64,000 nucleotides of DNA from Leptospira perdikensis (GTDB lineage: Bacteria > Spirochaetota > Leptospiria > Leptospirales > Leptospiraceae). The notes beneath the pieces are model-generated. The model saw only the letters and a list, made by a program, of their open reading frames with translations, searched no databases and was not told the DNA's origin. A program made the translations under genes and the position numbers. The DNA lies in contig NZ_RQGA01000014.1 in NCBI RefSeq assembly GCF_004769575.1, positions 372,001 through 436,000 of the forward strand, in the 5' to 3' direction. Position 1 is the first letter of the stretch. Each line of letters starts with the position of its first letter. Below, one piece after another: positions 1 to 9,964 of this stretch.

Positions 1-1652
1 CATTCTTCTTTCAAACCAGGGCCAGAATCATCAATTTCGATAACAATGGATTTACGTAATGCCTTCTTCTGCAATTTGGACATAATTCGAATTTTTTTCC
101 GTTTGAGACTCAAAATATCGAGTTCTTCTTTGGGATTTTCAGCAGTTAAAATGGCTTCCACAGCATTTTTAATTAAATTATTAACAACACCCAAAAACAA
201 ACGTTTGTCCAAAAAAACTTCAGGTAAACCTTCAGCTAACTTCAATTCAAATTCAATATCAGTTGTGTCTTTAAAAAGGGCAACTGCCTCTTCCAAAATT
301 GGATTCAATTTTTGATTGATAAGAACCGGTACCGGCATTCGAGCAAATTCACTAAACTCTTTTACCAAATGTTCCAGAACGCGAACCTGTCCGATAATCG
401 TTTCTGTAGCATCAAAAATAACAGATTCCAAATTCTCCGATTTAGGATTTTGAAATTTACGTTGGATTCTCTGAGCAGACAACTGAATGGGTGTTAGGGG
501 ATTTTTAATTTCGTGTGCCATACGCTGTGCAACTTCTTTCCAGGCAGCAATTCTTTGTGTATGCATCAGTTCTTCTGACTTAGCGTCCAAATCACTCACC
601 ATTTGATTGAAACTATCAATCAGTATCCCCATCTCCCCCTCTTCTGTTTTTTCCAATCGAATATCAGATTCACCAAGAGAAACTTTCTTAGTTGCATTTG
701 CTAAATTAATGATTGGTCTTGAAATTCTACGAGCAAATAAAAAGGAAAACAAAATAGCAATGAGAAACATAGCAAAGGAAAATGAGGCTATGGTTATCCT
801 TACGCTAAAAGGAATTTTTTCTTTCCATAAACTGACTTTCTCATACGTAGAAGTAGCGTTCACAATATTTTGAACATCTGCTTCCATTCCCTGATGTATT
901 CTTTGTCCCACATAAACTTCGGTGTTTTTCTCTAAAAAAAATTTACAAAGGATGTACGACCGATCATTAAGATATAATCTTCCCAGAAAAATACCTGGAT
1001 GGTGTGATTCTAAAAAATCGATTCGTTCTATTGTATGATAGAGTCCTCTAGATTCAAAACTTAGTTTTCCCGAGTCCACAAATCCTAAATAATATTCATT
1101 TTTTTCAAAAAGACCATTTTCAACGCCTTTTTGAAATACGGTATATCCGTCGGGTTTCAACCCATTTAACCTAGATCTTAAAATACTAACTTTTTCGATA
1201 AACTCTGATTCAATTTCTTTTTCTTCATTCTGTATAATTAGATTTGCTGATCTAAGAGCATTAGAAATATCCACTCGATAGAAACCTTCGATGAGTCTAC
1301 CTGTAAGATTAGAAGAGAGAATAAAAATTGGCAAAGAAGGAACTAATGCGACAAACAAAAAAGCAAGCGTTAGTCGATAACGAATAGAACTACGAATTTT
1401 TCCTGTTTCGCGGTTACGCCGGTTGCGATATACATAACTTAAAATTAAAGAGAGGATAAAAAATGGAATGAGGATAAATACATAAGTGTCCAGTTTCGAA
1501 AAGAAAGAAATGTCTTCCTCTTGTCTAAAAAAGACAAGTTCGGAAAAGCCAATAGAGATACCTAATGTGAGAAAAAAGATAAAAATATCCCGCAAATAAT
1601 ATCTGTTTTCATCAGATAAACGAGGAAGGATTTTTAAAAATTTAAGTGGCAT
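1..1652 (-). CDS. NtrY-like membrane sensor histidine kinase (3' part beyond window)
   Basis: About 550 residues are visible before the window edge cuts the ATP-binding domain. My translation shows hydrophobic segments near residues 15-35, 55-75, 85-107 and 280-303, then a HAMP-like stretch (RRISRPI) from about 305. The DHp box MAHEIKNPLTPIQ has its phospho-accepting His at about residue 380. N-box (NNLIKNAVEA) and G1 (DDSGPG) motifs follow. This layout matches the NtrY class of two-component kinases. The ATG at 1652-1650 overlaps the end of ptsH by 11 bases, so the two are translationally coupled. Family knowledge: NtrY pairs with an NtrC-type sigma-54 activator, which fits rpoN four genes upstream. 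The regulator itself is not in view, and the signal sensed is unknown. Confidence 0.85.
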   Translation of the reverse strand, partial: MPLKFLKILPRLSDENRYYLRDIFIFFLTLGISIGFSELVFFRQEEDISFFSKLDTYVFILIPFFILSLILSYVYRNRRNRETGKIRSSIRYRLTLAFLFVALVPSLPIFILSSNLTGRLIEGFYRVDISNALRSANLIIQNEEKEIESEFIEKVSILRSRLNGLKPDGYTVFQKGVENGLFEKNEYYLGFVDSGKLSFESRGLYHTIERIDFLESHHPGIFLGRLYLNDRSYILCKFFLEKNTEVYVGQRIHQGMEADVQNIVNATSTYEKVSLWKEKIPFSVRITIASFSFAMFLIAILFSFLFARRISRPIINLANATKKVSLGESDIRLEKTEEGEMGILIDSFNQMVSDLDAKSEELMHTQRIAAWKEVAQRMAHEIKNPLTPIQLSAQRIQRKFQNPKSENLESVIFDATETIIGQVRVLEHLVKEFSEFARMPVPVLINQKLNPILEEAVALFKDTTDIEFELKLAEGLPEVFLDKRLFLGVVNNLIKNAVEAILTAENPKEELDILSLKRKKIRIMSKLQKKALRKSIVIEIDDSGPGLKEE

Positions 1653-1917
1653 TGGCTTCAAAATTACGGCCAACCAAAGCTTCTAAAGCGAGAAGCGCCT
1701 CCTCCTCTCGTTTTCCATCGGCTTTGACGAAAAATATTGATCCTGGTCCAAGTGCTAACATCATAAGACCCATAATTGATTTTCCATTCACTTCGATGTC
1801 ATCTTTGACAACAAAAATTTCACAAGGGAAACTTGCCGCTACCTTTACAAATAAGGAGGCAGGCCTTGCATGTAGTCCACTGCTGTCTTCTCTAATCTTT
1901 AATTGGATTTGTTTCAA
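1642..1917 (-). CDS. ptsH: HPr phosphocarrier protein
   Basis: A 91-residue protein of normal HPr length. The active-site motif GLHARPAS puts the PEP-dependent phosphorylation site at His16. The regulatory motif NGKSIMGLM puts the HprK target at Ser47. Both sites are intact. It overlaps hprK upstream by 26 bases and the sensor kinase downstream by 11. No enzyme I or sugar-specific EII gene lies nearby. I infer a regulatory role (a nitrogen or envelope type PTS) and not sugar uptake, as proposed for HPr/HprK pairs in Gram-negative bacteria. Confidence 0.95.
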   Translation of the reverse strand: MKQIQLKIREDSSGLHARPASLFVKVAASFPCEIFVVKDDIEVNGKSIMGLMMLALGPGSIFFVKADGKREEEALLALEALVGRNFEANAT

Positions 1918-2860
1918 TGGAACTCTGCTGGATATAGGTATTTAGTTTATTCGAAAATTCTTTTGCGCTATTTTTTCCCATTTTACGTAATCTTTGGTTC
2001 ATCGCAGCGGTTTCCACAATGATAGGAATATTCCTTCCTGGTTTGACAGGAATTTCAATATAGGGAACCGAAACTCCAAGAATTTCTTCCATACTTTGTT
2101 CAATTCCTGTTCTTTCATATTCACCGGAAGTTTGTTCTTCCCATTCTTTTAAATTGATAATGAGTTCGATCAGTTTATGGTCTCTCACTGACCCAACACC
2201 AAACAGATCTTTAATGTTTAAAATTCCGAGCCCACGAATTTCCATGTGATGACGGAGTAAGTCGGAACAAGATCCAATCAAATAACTTTCACTCAGGCGG
2301 CGAATCTCTACCATATCATCTGCAACAAGTCTATGACCTCTTTCAATGAGCTCTAGTGCTGTTTCACTTTTACCAACACCAGATCTCCCTGTAAGTAAAG
2401 TTCCTATTCCAAAAACTTCAATAAGAACCCCATGACGCATAGTTCTTGGAGCCAAAGCTCTATCTAAAATTTGGGAAATAAGAGTGATAAATCTATGTGT
2501 TGCAATTTCTGTTTTAAAAAGTGGAATTCCTTTTGATTTAGCTCTTTCTACAAAGGGAATTTGTGGTTCGTTCCCATGTGTATAGATGATACAATTCAAA
2601 TGAAACTCAAAAAATTTATCAGTGATTTCGTGTAACTTTTCTTCGGAAAGAGAATTGAGATATGCCCATTCACCTTTACCTAAAATTTGAATGCGGTCAT
2701 TGGCAAAAAAATCAAAAAAACCAGTAAGAGAAAGACCTGGACGATTGATCTCTGCATTGTTAATACGATTGGAAAGTCCGGCTTCACCGGTGACCAAAAT
2801 CAATTGGAGATCTTCGTGATCTCTTAAAATTGTGTCTACTGTGATTCCAGGAACTGGCAT
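1892..2860 (-). CDS. hprK: HPr kinase/phosphorylase
   Basis: A 322-residue bifunctional enzyme that phosphorylates and dephosphorylates HPr on its regulatory serine. The Walker A loop GRSGVGKS is at residues 158-165, followed by the family motif ADDMVEIRR and the HprK signature MEIRGLGILNI. Length matches the family. It starts 4 bases after rpoN ends and overlaps ptsH by 26 bases, so enzyme and substrate are co-translated. Its place directly behind rpoN, where Proteobacteria often carry ptsN/rapZ, suggests that it links metabolic state to sigma-54 functions. That link is inference. Confidence 0.95.
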   Translation of the reverse strand: MPVPGITVDTILRDHEDLQLILVTGEAGLSNRINNAEINRPGLSLTGFFDFFANDRIQILGKGEWAYLNSLSEEKLHEITDKFFEFHLNCIIYTHGNEPQIPFVERAKSKGIPLFKTEIATHRFITLISQILDRALAPRTMRHGVLIEVFGIGTLLTGRSGVGKSETALELIERGHRLVADDMVEIRRLSESYLIGSCSDLLRHHMEIRGLGILNIKDLFGVGSVRDHKLIELIINLKEWEEQTSGEYERTGIEQSMEEILGVSVPYIEIPVKPGRNIPIIVETAAMNQRLRKMGKNSAKEFSNKLNTYIQQSSIETNPIKD

Positions 2861-2864
2861 TGGT

Positions 2865-4286
2865 TTACCCCTTTAGAGAACTAATCCGTTTCCTTTCGTT
2901 GGAAGGAAGGATTCTTAAAACCTTTCTATACTTTGCAACTGTCCGACGGGCAATTTCAATTCCTTTTTTCTCCATGAGTTCAACGATATCTTGGTCAGAC
3001 AAAGGATTGTTTTCATCTTCGTCTTTTACCAAATTTCGAATCATTTCATGAATTTTTTTGGAACTTTCTTTTCCACCTTCTGCGGATTTTACCCCAGAAG
3101 AAAAAAACCACTTTAATTCAAAAATTCCCCAAGTGGTTTGAATGTATTTATTTGTAGTTATGCGAGAAATTGTAGATTCATGAAGATTTAATTTCTCTGC
3201 AACTTCTTTTAGGGTTAAAGGTTTGATAAACCCAATCCCTCCTCGAAAAAAATCTACCTGAAAATCAATGATACAACTCACCACACGTTGTAAGGTTTGT
3301 CTTCGTTGTTGGATGGAGCGAATGAGCCACTGTGCAGAGCTATATTTAGTTTGAAAATATTCCTTCTCTTTCGGGGGAAGTTTATGGTTTAAAAGTTCTC
3401 TATATTCTTCTTGGATCGAAAGTTTAGGTAACCACTCATCATTAATAAAAATATTAAACTCGTTCCCAACTTCTTTAACAACGACATCAGCTACGACATA
3501 ATCAATTTTTCTTCCTTGGTAAGTTGTCGCAGGATAAGGTTCTAATTTTTTAATTAACCTTGCTAAACTTAAAATCTCCTCTTCAGTGATCTTAAGATTT
3601 TTGGCGATTTTTTTATAATCTACCTTTTCTAAATCCGACAAAAATTCGCCGATCAACTGATGTAAAAGTATATTGTCAGGAAAAAGGATTTTACCCTGAA
3701 TCAGAAGGGTCTCTTGCATATCCTTGGCGCCAATCCCAATAGGATCCAACTCATTCACCACTTGCAAAACCCGTCTCAGTTTCGATTCTGGATATCCCAT
3801 TTCTTTTGAAACGACAGACAAATCATCGGTAATAAATCCTTTATCGTCAATCATGCTGATAAGGACTTCCCCAATTTCGAACTCTAACTTAGTTAGTTTG
3901 ATCAGTCTAAGTTGGTTTAATAGGTGTTCCTCTAAAGTTTCGCCACGAGTCGATGATTCTATATATTTTTGGTTTCTATCACTAGCTTCGGTATCGTAAG
4001 ACCTTGGGCCTTCTAATGAATATGAATCTTGCCAATTAACATCTGTACTTTTTTCATGATTCAATTTCTCTAATCGTTTTACTTCGTCGATAGAGAACAG
4101 TTCCGGCATCTTTGTTTTTTCATCCACACCTACTTCATCTAAAAGTGGGTTTTCCAAAAGTTCGTTTTGGATTTTATCTGAAAGTTCTAAAGTAGATAAA
4201 GATAATAATTCGATGGACTGACGTAAGTCCTGGGTCATCACTAATTTCTGCGTTTGGCGTTGTGAAAGTGAAGCCCCGAGTTTCAT
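2865..4286 (-). CDS. rpoN: RNA polymerase sigma-54 factor
   Basis: A 473-residue sigma-54. The N-terminal region I is glutamine/leucine-rich (QKLVMTQDLRQSIELLSL) as needed for activator response. A core-binding domain follows. A helix-turn-helix (LKEVAEKLNLHESTISR) sits around residues 355-375. The RpoN box ARRTVAKYRK, which reads the -24 element, is at residues 446-455. The ATG abuts the lptB stop codon. Coupling of lptB to rpoN is widespread in Gram-negative bacteria, which strengthens both calls. Confidence 0.97.
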   Translation of the reverse strand: MKLGASLSQRQTQKLVMTQDLRQSIELLSLSTLELSDKIQNELLENPLLDEVGVDEKTKMPELFSIDEVKRLEKLNHEKSTDVNWQDSYSLEGPRSYDTEASDRNQKYIESSTRGETLEEHLLNQLRLIKLTKLEFEIGEVLISMIDDKGFITDDLSVVSKEMGYPESKLRRVLQVVNELDPIGIGAKDMQETLLIQGKILFPDNILLHQLIGEFLSDLEKVDYKKIAKNLKITEEEILSLARLIKKLEPYPATTYQGRKIDYVVADVVVKEVGNEFNIFINDEWLPKLSIQEEYRELLNHKLPPKEKEYFQTKYSSAQWLIRSIQQRRQTLQRVVSCIIDFQVDFFRGGIGFIKPLTLKEVAEKLNLHESTISRITTNKYIQTTWGIFELKWFFSSGVKSAEGGKESSKKIHEMIRNLVKDEDENNPLSDQDIVELMEKKGIEIARRTVAKYRKVLRILPSNERKRISSLKG

Positions 4287-5066
4287 TTATAGTTTAAAAT
4301 CCTCACCAAGATAAATTCGCCTTGTTTCTGGATCGCTTACCAAATCATCTGCGGTTCCAGAAATAAGAATTCGACCGCTATACATAATATAGGCCCTATC
4401 AGTAATTTTTAATGTCTCTCTTACATTGTGGTCGGTAATCAAAATTCCAAGACCTCTATCCTTTAAGGATTGGATTACGTTCTGAATGTCCTTTACCGCA
4501 ATGGGATCGACACCGGCGAACGGTTCATCCAAAAGGATAAAGTCGGGATTGGTAACAAGGGCTCTTGCAATTTCACAGCGCCGTCTCTCTCCCCCTGAAA
4601 GTGTATATCCTTTTTGGTTGGCAACACGCATGATCTGTAATTCCATTAAAAGGGCATCACGTCGCCGAATGATCTCGTCACCTGGAAGATTCATTGTTTC
4701 TAAAATGGCTTCTAAGTTCTCGGCAACGGTTAATTTACGAAAGATACTTGCTTCTTGGGCTAAATACCCAACTCCCATCCGAGCTCTAATGTGCATGGGG
4801 GCTTTAGTCATATCTTCATTATCGATAAACACATGACCTTCGTCAGGTGTCACAAATCCGACACTCATATAAAAACTAGTTGTTTTCCCAGCACCGTTGG
4901 GACCTAAAAGGCCAACAATTTCACCTTTTTGAATATAAAAACTAACACCATCAACAACCTTACGTTTGTTATAGATTTTAACTAAATTCTCCATCCGAAA
5001 TGTTTTCACATTCGGATCGATTTCTCGTTTGACAGTTTGAGTCTCTGATTTACTTTTTTTCGCCAT
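4287..5066 (-). CDS. lptB: LPS export ABC transporter ATP-binding protein LptB
   Basis: A 259-residue cytoplasmic ATPase that powers extraction of LPS from the inner membrane with LptFG. Walker A GPNGAGKT is at residues 55-62. The signature [15 protein letters not shown] and Walker [14 protein letters not shown] with the usual LptB Phe-Ala-Gly follow. There is a lysine-rich extension of about 20 residues before the domain. It overlaps the end of lptA by 17 bases and abuts rpoN. LptF and LptG are not in this window. Confidence 0.96.
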   Translation of the reverse strand: MAKKSKSETQTVKREIDPNVKTFRMENLVKIYNKRKVVDGVSFYIQKGEIVGLLGPNGAGKTTSFYMSVGFVTPDEGHVFIDNEDMTKAPMHIRARMGVGYLAQEASIFRKLTVAENLEAILETMNLPGDEIIRRRDALLMELQIMRVANQKGYTLSGGERRRCEIARALVTNPDFILLDEPFAGVDPIAVKDIQNVIQSLKDRGLGILITDHNVRETLKITDRAYIMYSGRILISGTADDLVSDPETRRIYLGEDFKL

Positions 5067-6387
5067 TCGGTATTACCTTAAGTCCATCTGTCAGATAGGC
5101 TCTGTCCGATTTAGGGAAAAGAATGATTTTCCCTGCTGATACTTTGGTGTTATCTTTTACAAGGGTCGGATTCCCTTCTAAAACCAATTCATCTCGCTTT
5201 TCATAATAAGTTGCAAATTCACCAGTTGCGTTGGCAGTCTGGGTTTCCACTTGAACATCACCCCGAGCGACAGTTTCGAAACGTTCATCAAATCGCTCCA
5301 AAAAAACTGCTGTGAGTTGTCCTCGTTCGTTCAATTCCTTTTTATCTAAAAAAACGATCCGGGGGTTTTCTGTCAGATAAGAATAACCTTTTTCTTTATC
5401 ATAAGACAAAAGTCCACCCTCCATACGATACCCATTTTCGCGATCCAAATAACTTACGTTACCGGTTGCTTTAATATCTTTATTATTACGACGACTTTCC
5501 AAAAGATTTGCTTTAAATTCAGAAGTTTTTCTGTACATAAAAGCATCTCCATTCATGGAAGTAACGGTTTCCTTTCCTTTGTTTTGGTGAGTCAAAGTTT
5601 TTCCAGTAAACAAAGTCACCACACGTTCTTTGGTTGTAGTATCTTTTTCTTTGTCTTTTTTATTTTCGTAAGATACTTGGTAGATAGTAGCATCTCCATC
5701 CAACTGAATGCTACCTTCCTTCACAAAATAACTAAGTGTTTTACCAATTAAAAAACGATTTTCGGAAAATAAAAATGGTTCTCCTGCTAGATCAATCCGA
5801 TCTTCTTTTTCTGAAAAAATAGCATCCTCGCCAAACACTTGAAATTCGTCGGAAGTGACAACAACCTTTCCAGCCAATGTTGTTTTTGCCTCTTCCAGAT
5901 AACGAACAATGGATTGGCAATGAATCTTAACAACCTTACCATCCTTCTTTTGAACAAGTACCGGATTGTTTTCTAAACTTACAGTTCCGGCCATTTTATT
6001 ATAAATTCCTTTAGCGGCAGTTAAAGTAACTCCATTTTGAAAGTCTTCCACGATGACTTGACCCTTCAAATTCCCAACAAGGGCATCTTCACCAATGATT
6101 TCAATTTCCCTGGCACTGAGTTTGATGGTTTTATGCATGATATATGCCCCTCCACCTAAAATATATACCTTCATCGGAATTCCATTGATGATACGTTCTT
6201 CTTGGGTTAAGCTACTTCCTCCCCAAAGTACAGGGATTTTATCATGTTTATCTTTTTTTTTCTCAGGAGAAAAAACGGAATTTTCTTTTTTCAAAAAATC
6301 TTCCGAGCCATATAACACAGGTATAGGCGATGGATTTGCACGAAGGATGGAAACAACAAATACAAAAAAAAGAATTTGTTTTTTCAT
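5050..6387 (-). CDS. lptA: LptA/OstA-like periplasmic LPS transport protein, long form
   Basis: A 445-residue exported protein with a signal peptide ([17 protein letters not shown]). It has repeated short beta-strand units of the OstA type ([22 protein letters not shown] and similar stretches near residues 85-230 and 270-440). Family knowledge: OstA-domain proteins form the beta-jellyroll bridge that carries LPS across the periplasm. The usual LptA is about 180 residues, so this is more than twice as long and probably holds two or more OstA modules in one chain. It sits between lptC and lptB with overlaps of 4 and 17 bases, which fixes its role. Confidence 0.88.
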   Translation of the reverse strand: MKKQILFFVFVVSILRANPSPIPVLYGSEDFLKKENSVFSPEKKKDKHDKIPVLWGGSSLTQEERIINGIPMKVYILGGGAYIMHKTIKLSAREIEIIGEDALVGNLKGQVIVEDFQNGVTLTAAKGIYNKMAGTVSLENNPVLVQKKDGKVVKIHCQSIVRYLEEAKTTLAGKVVVTSDEFQVFGEDAIFSEKEDRIDLAGEPFLFSENRFLIGKTLSYFVKEGSIQLDGDATIYQVSYENKKDKEKDTTTKERVVTLFTGKTLTHQNKGKETVTSMNGDAFMYRKTSEFKANLLESRRNNKDIKATGNVSYLDRENGYRMEGGLLSYDKEKGYSYLTENPRIVFLDKKELNERGQLTAVFLERFDERFETVARGDVQVETQTANATGEFATYYEKRDELVLEGNPTLVKDNTKVSAGKIILFPKSDRAYLTDGLKVIPNGEKK

Positions 6388-6929
6388 GGTTTTTCCTTCA
6401 GCGGGTTACTTCCCCCCACAGTCACTGCTTTTGGCTGGATGATAGTGAATTTGTTCAAACTTTTATCGGCCCGAAGCCCTTTTCCTCGAATCGTGGTTCC
6501 ATCCGAATATACAAGAACATCATCTTCTGAGGATAAGGTTTTTTCATCTAAATTGTATGTTAATGATTCCGATTCGATGTATTTGCCGTCGTTTGTTTTT
6601 AATCTAACTTTTCCGCTAAGAACCACTGTCTTTGTGGAATGGTTGATTTCCCCTCGATCTCCCGTCATAGCAGAAGTTACATTCCCTTTTTCCAGTTGTT
6701 TGAATTCAAAACCGTAAACAATAGTTTTGTTTTCTTTGGGAAATATATAAGATTCCGCACCTTTCAATTTCCACTCTAGTTCCCCAGATTCTTTATAAGA
6801 TGAACGGGAAAAATTTCTCATGGAAACCATCGAACCTGATTCTTTTTCTGCTTCGATGCGAAGGTATTCCTTATCTTTGCAACTAACAATTGCTAAGAAA
6901 AAGAAAATACTAAGTAACCTTCGCATCAT
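6384..6929 (-). CDS. lptC: LPS export protein LptC, probable lipoprotein
   Basis: A 181-residue protein with an N-terminal hydrophobic segment ending LAIVSCKD, a good spirochaete lipobox with Cys17. The remainder is an OstA-like beta-rich domain. Its position immediately before lptA (4-base overlap) identifies it as LptC, the inner-membrane anchor of the Lpt bridge. In E. coli LptC is held by a transmembrane helix. Here the Cys suggests a lipid anchor instead. Two adjacent ATG codons are possible starts (6929 and 6926). Confidence 0.82.
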   Translation of the reverse strand: MMRRLLSIFFFLAIVSCKDKEYLRIEAEKESGSMVSMRNFSRSSYKESGELEWKLKGAESYIFPKENKTIVYGFEFKQLEKGNVTSAMTGDRGEINHSTKTVVLSGKVRLKTNDGKYIESESLTYNLDEKTLSSEDDVLVYSDGTTIRGKGLRADKSLNKFTIIQPKAVTVGGSNPLKEKP

Positions 6930-6941
6930 AAAAGGTATTTT

Positions 6942-7787
6942 TTAATCCTCTAAAAATTTGGTTTTTACCAAACGATCTAATTCCAAAAGTTGAGTTAACA
7001 AACCCCTTGCTTTTGCTAAAGGAAATTGAGTTGTCGCATCCGAAAGTGCCTTTTCAGGATCAGGATGAACTTCCATAAAAAGTCCCTCTACACCTACGGA
7101 TACTGCGCCACGCACCATATGAGGAATGAATTCACGAACTCCACCAGTAATATTTCCGGCAGCTCCTGGAAGTTGTGCAGAATGAGTTGCGTCAAACACA
7201 ATTGGAATTCCATGTTTGTGCATCATAGGAATGCCACGAAGATCAAAAACTAAATTTCCATAACCAAAACTAGCTCCGCGTTCCGTTACCATGTATTTTT
7301 CTGATCCCGATTCTTGGATTTTTGTTTTGATATGACGAGTGTCATCCGGTGCCATAAACTGACCCTTTTTTACATTCACCCATTTACCTGTTTCTGCTGC
7401 CTTCGCAATAAGGTCTGTTTGGCGGCTAAGGAAGGCAGGAATTTGAAATATGTCGACAGTGTCTTTTAAAGGATCTACTTGAATGGTTTCATGAATGTCT
7501 GTGAGTACAGGAACATTGTATTTATTTTTAATAAAATCGAGTAGTTTCCTTCCTTCCTCTAGACCTGGTCCACGATAAGAATTGATGGAAGAACGATTTG
7601 CTTTATCAAAGGAAGACTTAAAAATATAAACAATCCCTAAGTCATCACAAATGGCTTTCATCTCTCCACAGACCCGATCGAGTAAATCTTTGTTTTCCAT
7701 CACACAAGGTCCGGAAATTAAAAAGAAGGGATTACGACCCCCGATTTTTTTACCGAAAAATTCTCTTTCTTCAATTAAATCGTACAT
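6942..7787 (-). CDS. kdsA: 2-dehydro-3-deoxyphosphooctonate aldolase (Kdo-8-phosphate synthase)
   Basis: 281 residues, the normal KdsA length. The enzyme condenses phosphoenolpyruvate with arabinose-5-phosphate to make Kdo-8-phosphate for the LPS inner core. Visible family motifs are FLISGPCVMENKD at the N-terminus, FKSSFDKANRSS, VPVLTDIHE, the NVKKGQFMAP stretch and the C-terminal EVHPDPEKALSD. It starts one base after pyrG ends, so CTP (used for CMP-Kdo) and Kdo-8-P synthesis are co-expressed. Asn in NVKKGQ, where metal-dependent forms have Cys, suggests the metal-independent class. Confidence 0.96.
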   Translation of the reverse strand: MYDLIEEREFFGKKIGGRNPFFLISGPCVMENKDLLDRVCGEMKAICDDLGIVYIFKSSFDKANRSSINSYRGPGLEEGRKLLDFIKNKYNVPVLTDIHETIQVDPLKDTVDIFQIPAFLSRQTDLIAKAAETGKWVNVKKGQFMAPDDTRHIKTKIQESGSEKYMVTERGASFGYGNLVFDLRGIPMMHKHGIPIVFDATHSAQLPGAAGNITGGVREFIPHMVRGAVSVGVEGLFMEVHPDPEKALSDATTQFPLAKARGLLTQLLELDRLVKTKFLED

Positions 7788-7788
7788 C

Positions 7789-9411
7789 TTAATCCTCCGT
7801 TTTTTTAGCTAGTTTAGATGCGGCTTTAATAAATCCCGCAAAAAGTGGATGTGGGTCAGTGGGTTTAGATTGGAATTCCGGGTGGAATTGAACACCGACA
7901 AACCAAGGATGGTTCGGAACTTCGACTATTTCCGCTAAACTTCCGTCAGGTGAAAATCCAGAAAGATTCATACCTTTTTTTTCAAAATCATCTTTATAAC
8001 GTAGTGTGAATTCAAACCTATGCCTATGTCTTTCTGAAATTCGTTCGGATTTGTATTCGGAATAAGCAAGGCTACCTTTTTTAACAACACAAGGGTAAGC
8101 TCCGAGCCGCATCGTTCCGCCCATACGTTCGATTTCTTTTTGTTCTTCGATCATAGAAATCACAGGATAATTGACGTTAGGTTTAAATTCAGTAGAATTT
8201 GCGTCTTTGAATCCAAGAACATTCCGTGCAAACTCAATCACCGCACACTGCATTCCAAGGCAAATTCCAAAAAATGGAATTTGTTTGGTTCTTGCATATT
8301 GGATGGCTGCAATTTTTCCTTCAATCCCCCGTTCTCCAAATCCACCAGGAACCAAAACTCCATGAACTCCTTTTAGGTGTTCTTTTACATTTTTGGCATC
8401 AATATCTTCTGGATTGATTTTGATTACATTGACTTCCACATCATTTGCGATCCCGCCATGAGCCAAAGATTCATAAACAGACCGATATGCATCTTGAAGA
8501 GAAATGTATTTTCCAATTAACGCTACTTTTACGGTCTTTTTCGTATTACGAATTTTTTTGACCATATTTTCCCACTGGGAAAAATTCAGTTTCCGAAGAT
8601 CCATTCCCAATGCATTGAGAACTACTTCATCCAATTTATCTTCCCGATACATTAAAGGAATTTCGTAGATAGAAGTATCGATATCAACGGCAGAAATCAC
8701 ATTTTGTTCTTTTACGTTACAAAAAAGAGAAATTTTATTTTTCATCTCTTTGGACATAGGTTTATTGATTCGACAAATCAAAATGTCCGGTTGGATTCCG
8801 AGTGCCAGTAGTTCTTTTACGGAGTGTTGTGTTGGTTTGGTTTTTGCTTCCCCAGCAGCAGTAATGGTGGGAACAAGTGTTAGATGTAAAAACAGAACTT
8901 GGTTTCCGCCATGTTCGTACCGCATTTGGCGGATGGCTTCTAGGAAAGGAACTGACTCAATGTCTCCGACAGTCCCACCGATCTCTACAATGACAAAATC
9001 TGTTTCTTGATCACGAGTCAGGTTATAAATGCGATTCCGAATTTCATTGGTGATATGTGGTACAACCTGTACGGTTCTTCCTAAATAATCACCCTTTCTT
9101 TCTCTTTCAATGACTGCATGGTAAATTTGGCCAGTGGATACAGAATTCTTTCTAGAGAATTTTGATTTTGTAAAACGCTCATAGTATCCTAAATCAAGAT
9201 CGGTCTCTGCTCCGTCTTCTGTAACATACACTTCCCCATGTTGGTACGGACTCATTGTACCTGGGTCAATGTTAATGTAGGGATCCATTTTTTGTAAAGA
9301 GACGGTATAACCTCTGGCTTCTAACAAACAACCTAGAGCCGCAACGGTGACCCCTTTTCCTAAAGAAGAGGAAACTCCACCGGTAATGAAAATATATCTA
9401 GTCTTGGACAA
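7789..9411 (-). CDS. pyrG: CTP synthase
   Basis: Makes CTP from UTP, ATP and glutamine. The N-terminal synthase domain opens SKTRYIFITGGVSSSLGKG. The C-terminal class I glutamine amidotransferase carries the nucleophile motif FFGICLGMQ and a late FHPEF motif. I place the start at a TTG (9411) preceded by GAGG six bases upstream, giving 540 residues and the usual SKT-Y-IF N-terminus. A TTG at 9423 would add four residues. It precedes kdsA by one base. Confidence 0.95.
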   Translation of the reverse strand: MSKTRYIFITGGVSSSLGKGVTVAALGCLLEARGYTVSLQKMDPYINIDPGTMSPYQHGEVYVTEDGAETDLDLGYYERFTKSKFSRKNSVSTGQIYHAVIERERKGDYLGRTVQVVPHITNEIRNRIYNLTRDQETDFVIVEIGGTVGDIESVPFLEAIRQMRYEHGGNQVLFLHLTLVPTITAAGEAKTKPTQHSVKELLALGIQPDILICRINKPMSKEMKNKISLFCNVKEQNVISAVDIDTSIYEIPLMYREDKLDEVVLNALGMDLRKLNFSQWENMVKKIRNTKKTVKVALIGKYISLQDAYRSVYESLAHGGIANDVEVNVIKINPEDIDAKNVKEHLKGVHGVLVPGGFGERGIEGKIAAIQYARTKQIPFFGICLGMQCAVIEFARNVLGFKDANSTEFKPNVNYPVISMIEEQKEIERMGGTMRLGAYPCVVKKGSLAYSEYKSERISERHRHRFEFTLRYKDDFEKKGMNLSGFSPDGSLAEIVEVPNHPWFVGVQFHPEFQSKPTDPHPLFAGFIKAASKLAKKTED

Positions 9412-9474
9412 ACTGGACCTCAAAAAAGAATGTTTTTTACAGACTGGCGGGATTTGGGTCCAAAATCAATACGT

Positions 9475-9963
9475 TTAGGAAGGAGATTTGGCTTTTTCTA
9501 AAATCTTCGTTGTGGATTTTCCTACAACAAAAGGTAAAATTTGAATATCCGCTCCCATCTCTTTTAAAATCTGGTATTCCGGCAGGGTTTCGACTTGGTA
9601 GTCCCCTCCCTTAGAATGAACGGATGGTTTCACTTTTTTTAAAATTTCAAGTGGAGTGTCTTCTGTAAATGGAGATACAAAATCAACCGAGGAAAGGCCC
9701 GCAAGCACAAGCATTCTGTCCTCACAACTATTGATGGGCCTAGATTCCCCTTTTAATCGCCTAACACTTGCATCCGAATTCACACCAATCCATAGTAAAT
9801 CTCCTAAATCTCTAGCCTGGGCCAGATAAGTCACGTGACCTGGATGTAGGATATCAAAACACCCATTGGTAAAAACAATCCGTTTTCCTTCCAAAAGTTT
9901 TCTTTGTGTTTCGATTTGTTCTGCTGTAATGATTTTTGCATTTAGATGGGAGTAAAAACTCAT
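9475..9963 (-). CDS. hldC: D-glycero-beta-D-manno-heptose 1-phosphate adenylyltransferase
   Basis: A 162-residue nucleotidyltransferase with the motif FTNGCFDILHPGH (HxGH class) and the conserved VNSDASVRRLKG stretch. It transfers AMP to heptose-1-phosphate to make ADP-heptose for the LPS core. It equals the C-terminal half of E. coli HldE as a separate gene (rfaE2). It starts one base after the kinase half ends. The 63 bases between it and pyrG hold no clear terminator. Confidence 0.92.
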   Translation of the reverse strand: MSFYSHLNAKIITAEQIETQRKLLEGKRIVFTNGCFDILHPGHVTYLAQARDLGDLLWIGVNSDASVRRLKGESRPINSCEDRMLVLAGLSSVDFVSPFTEDTPLEILKKVKPSVHSKGGDYQVETLPEYQILKEMGADIQILPFVVGKSTTKILEKAKSPS

Positions 9964-9964
9964 A

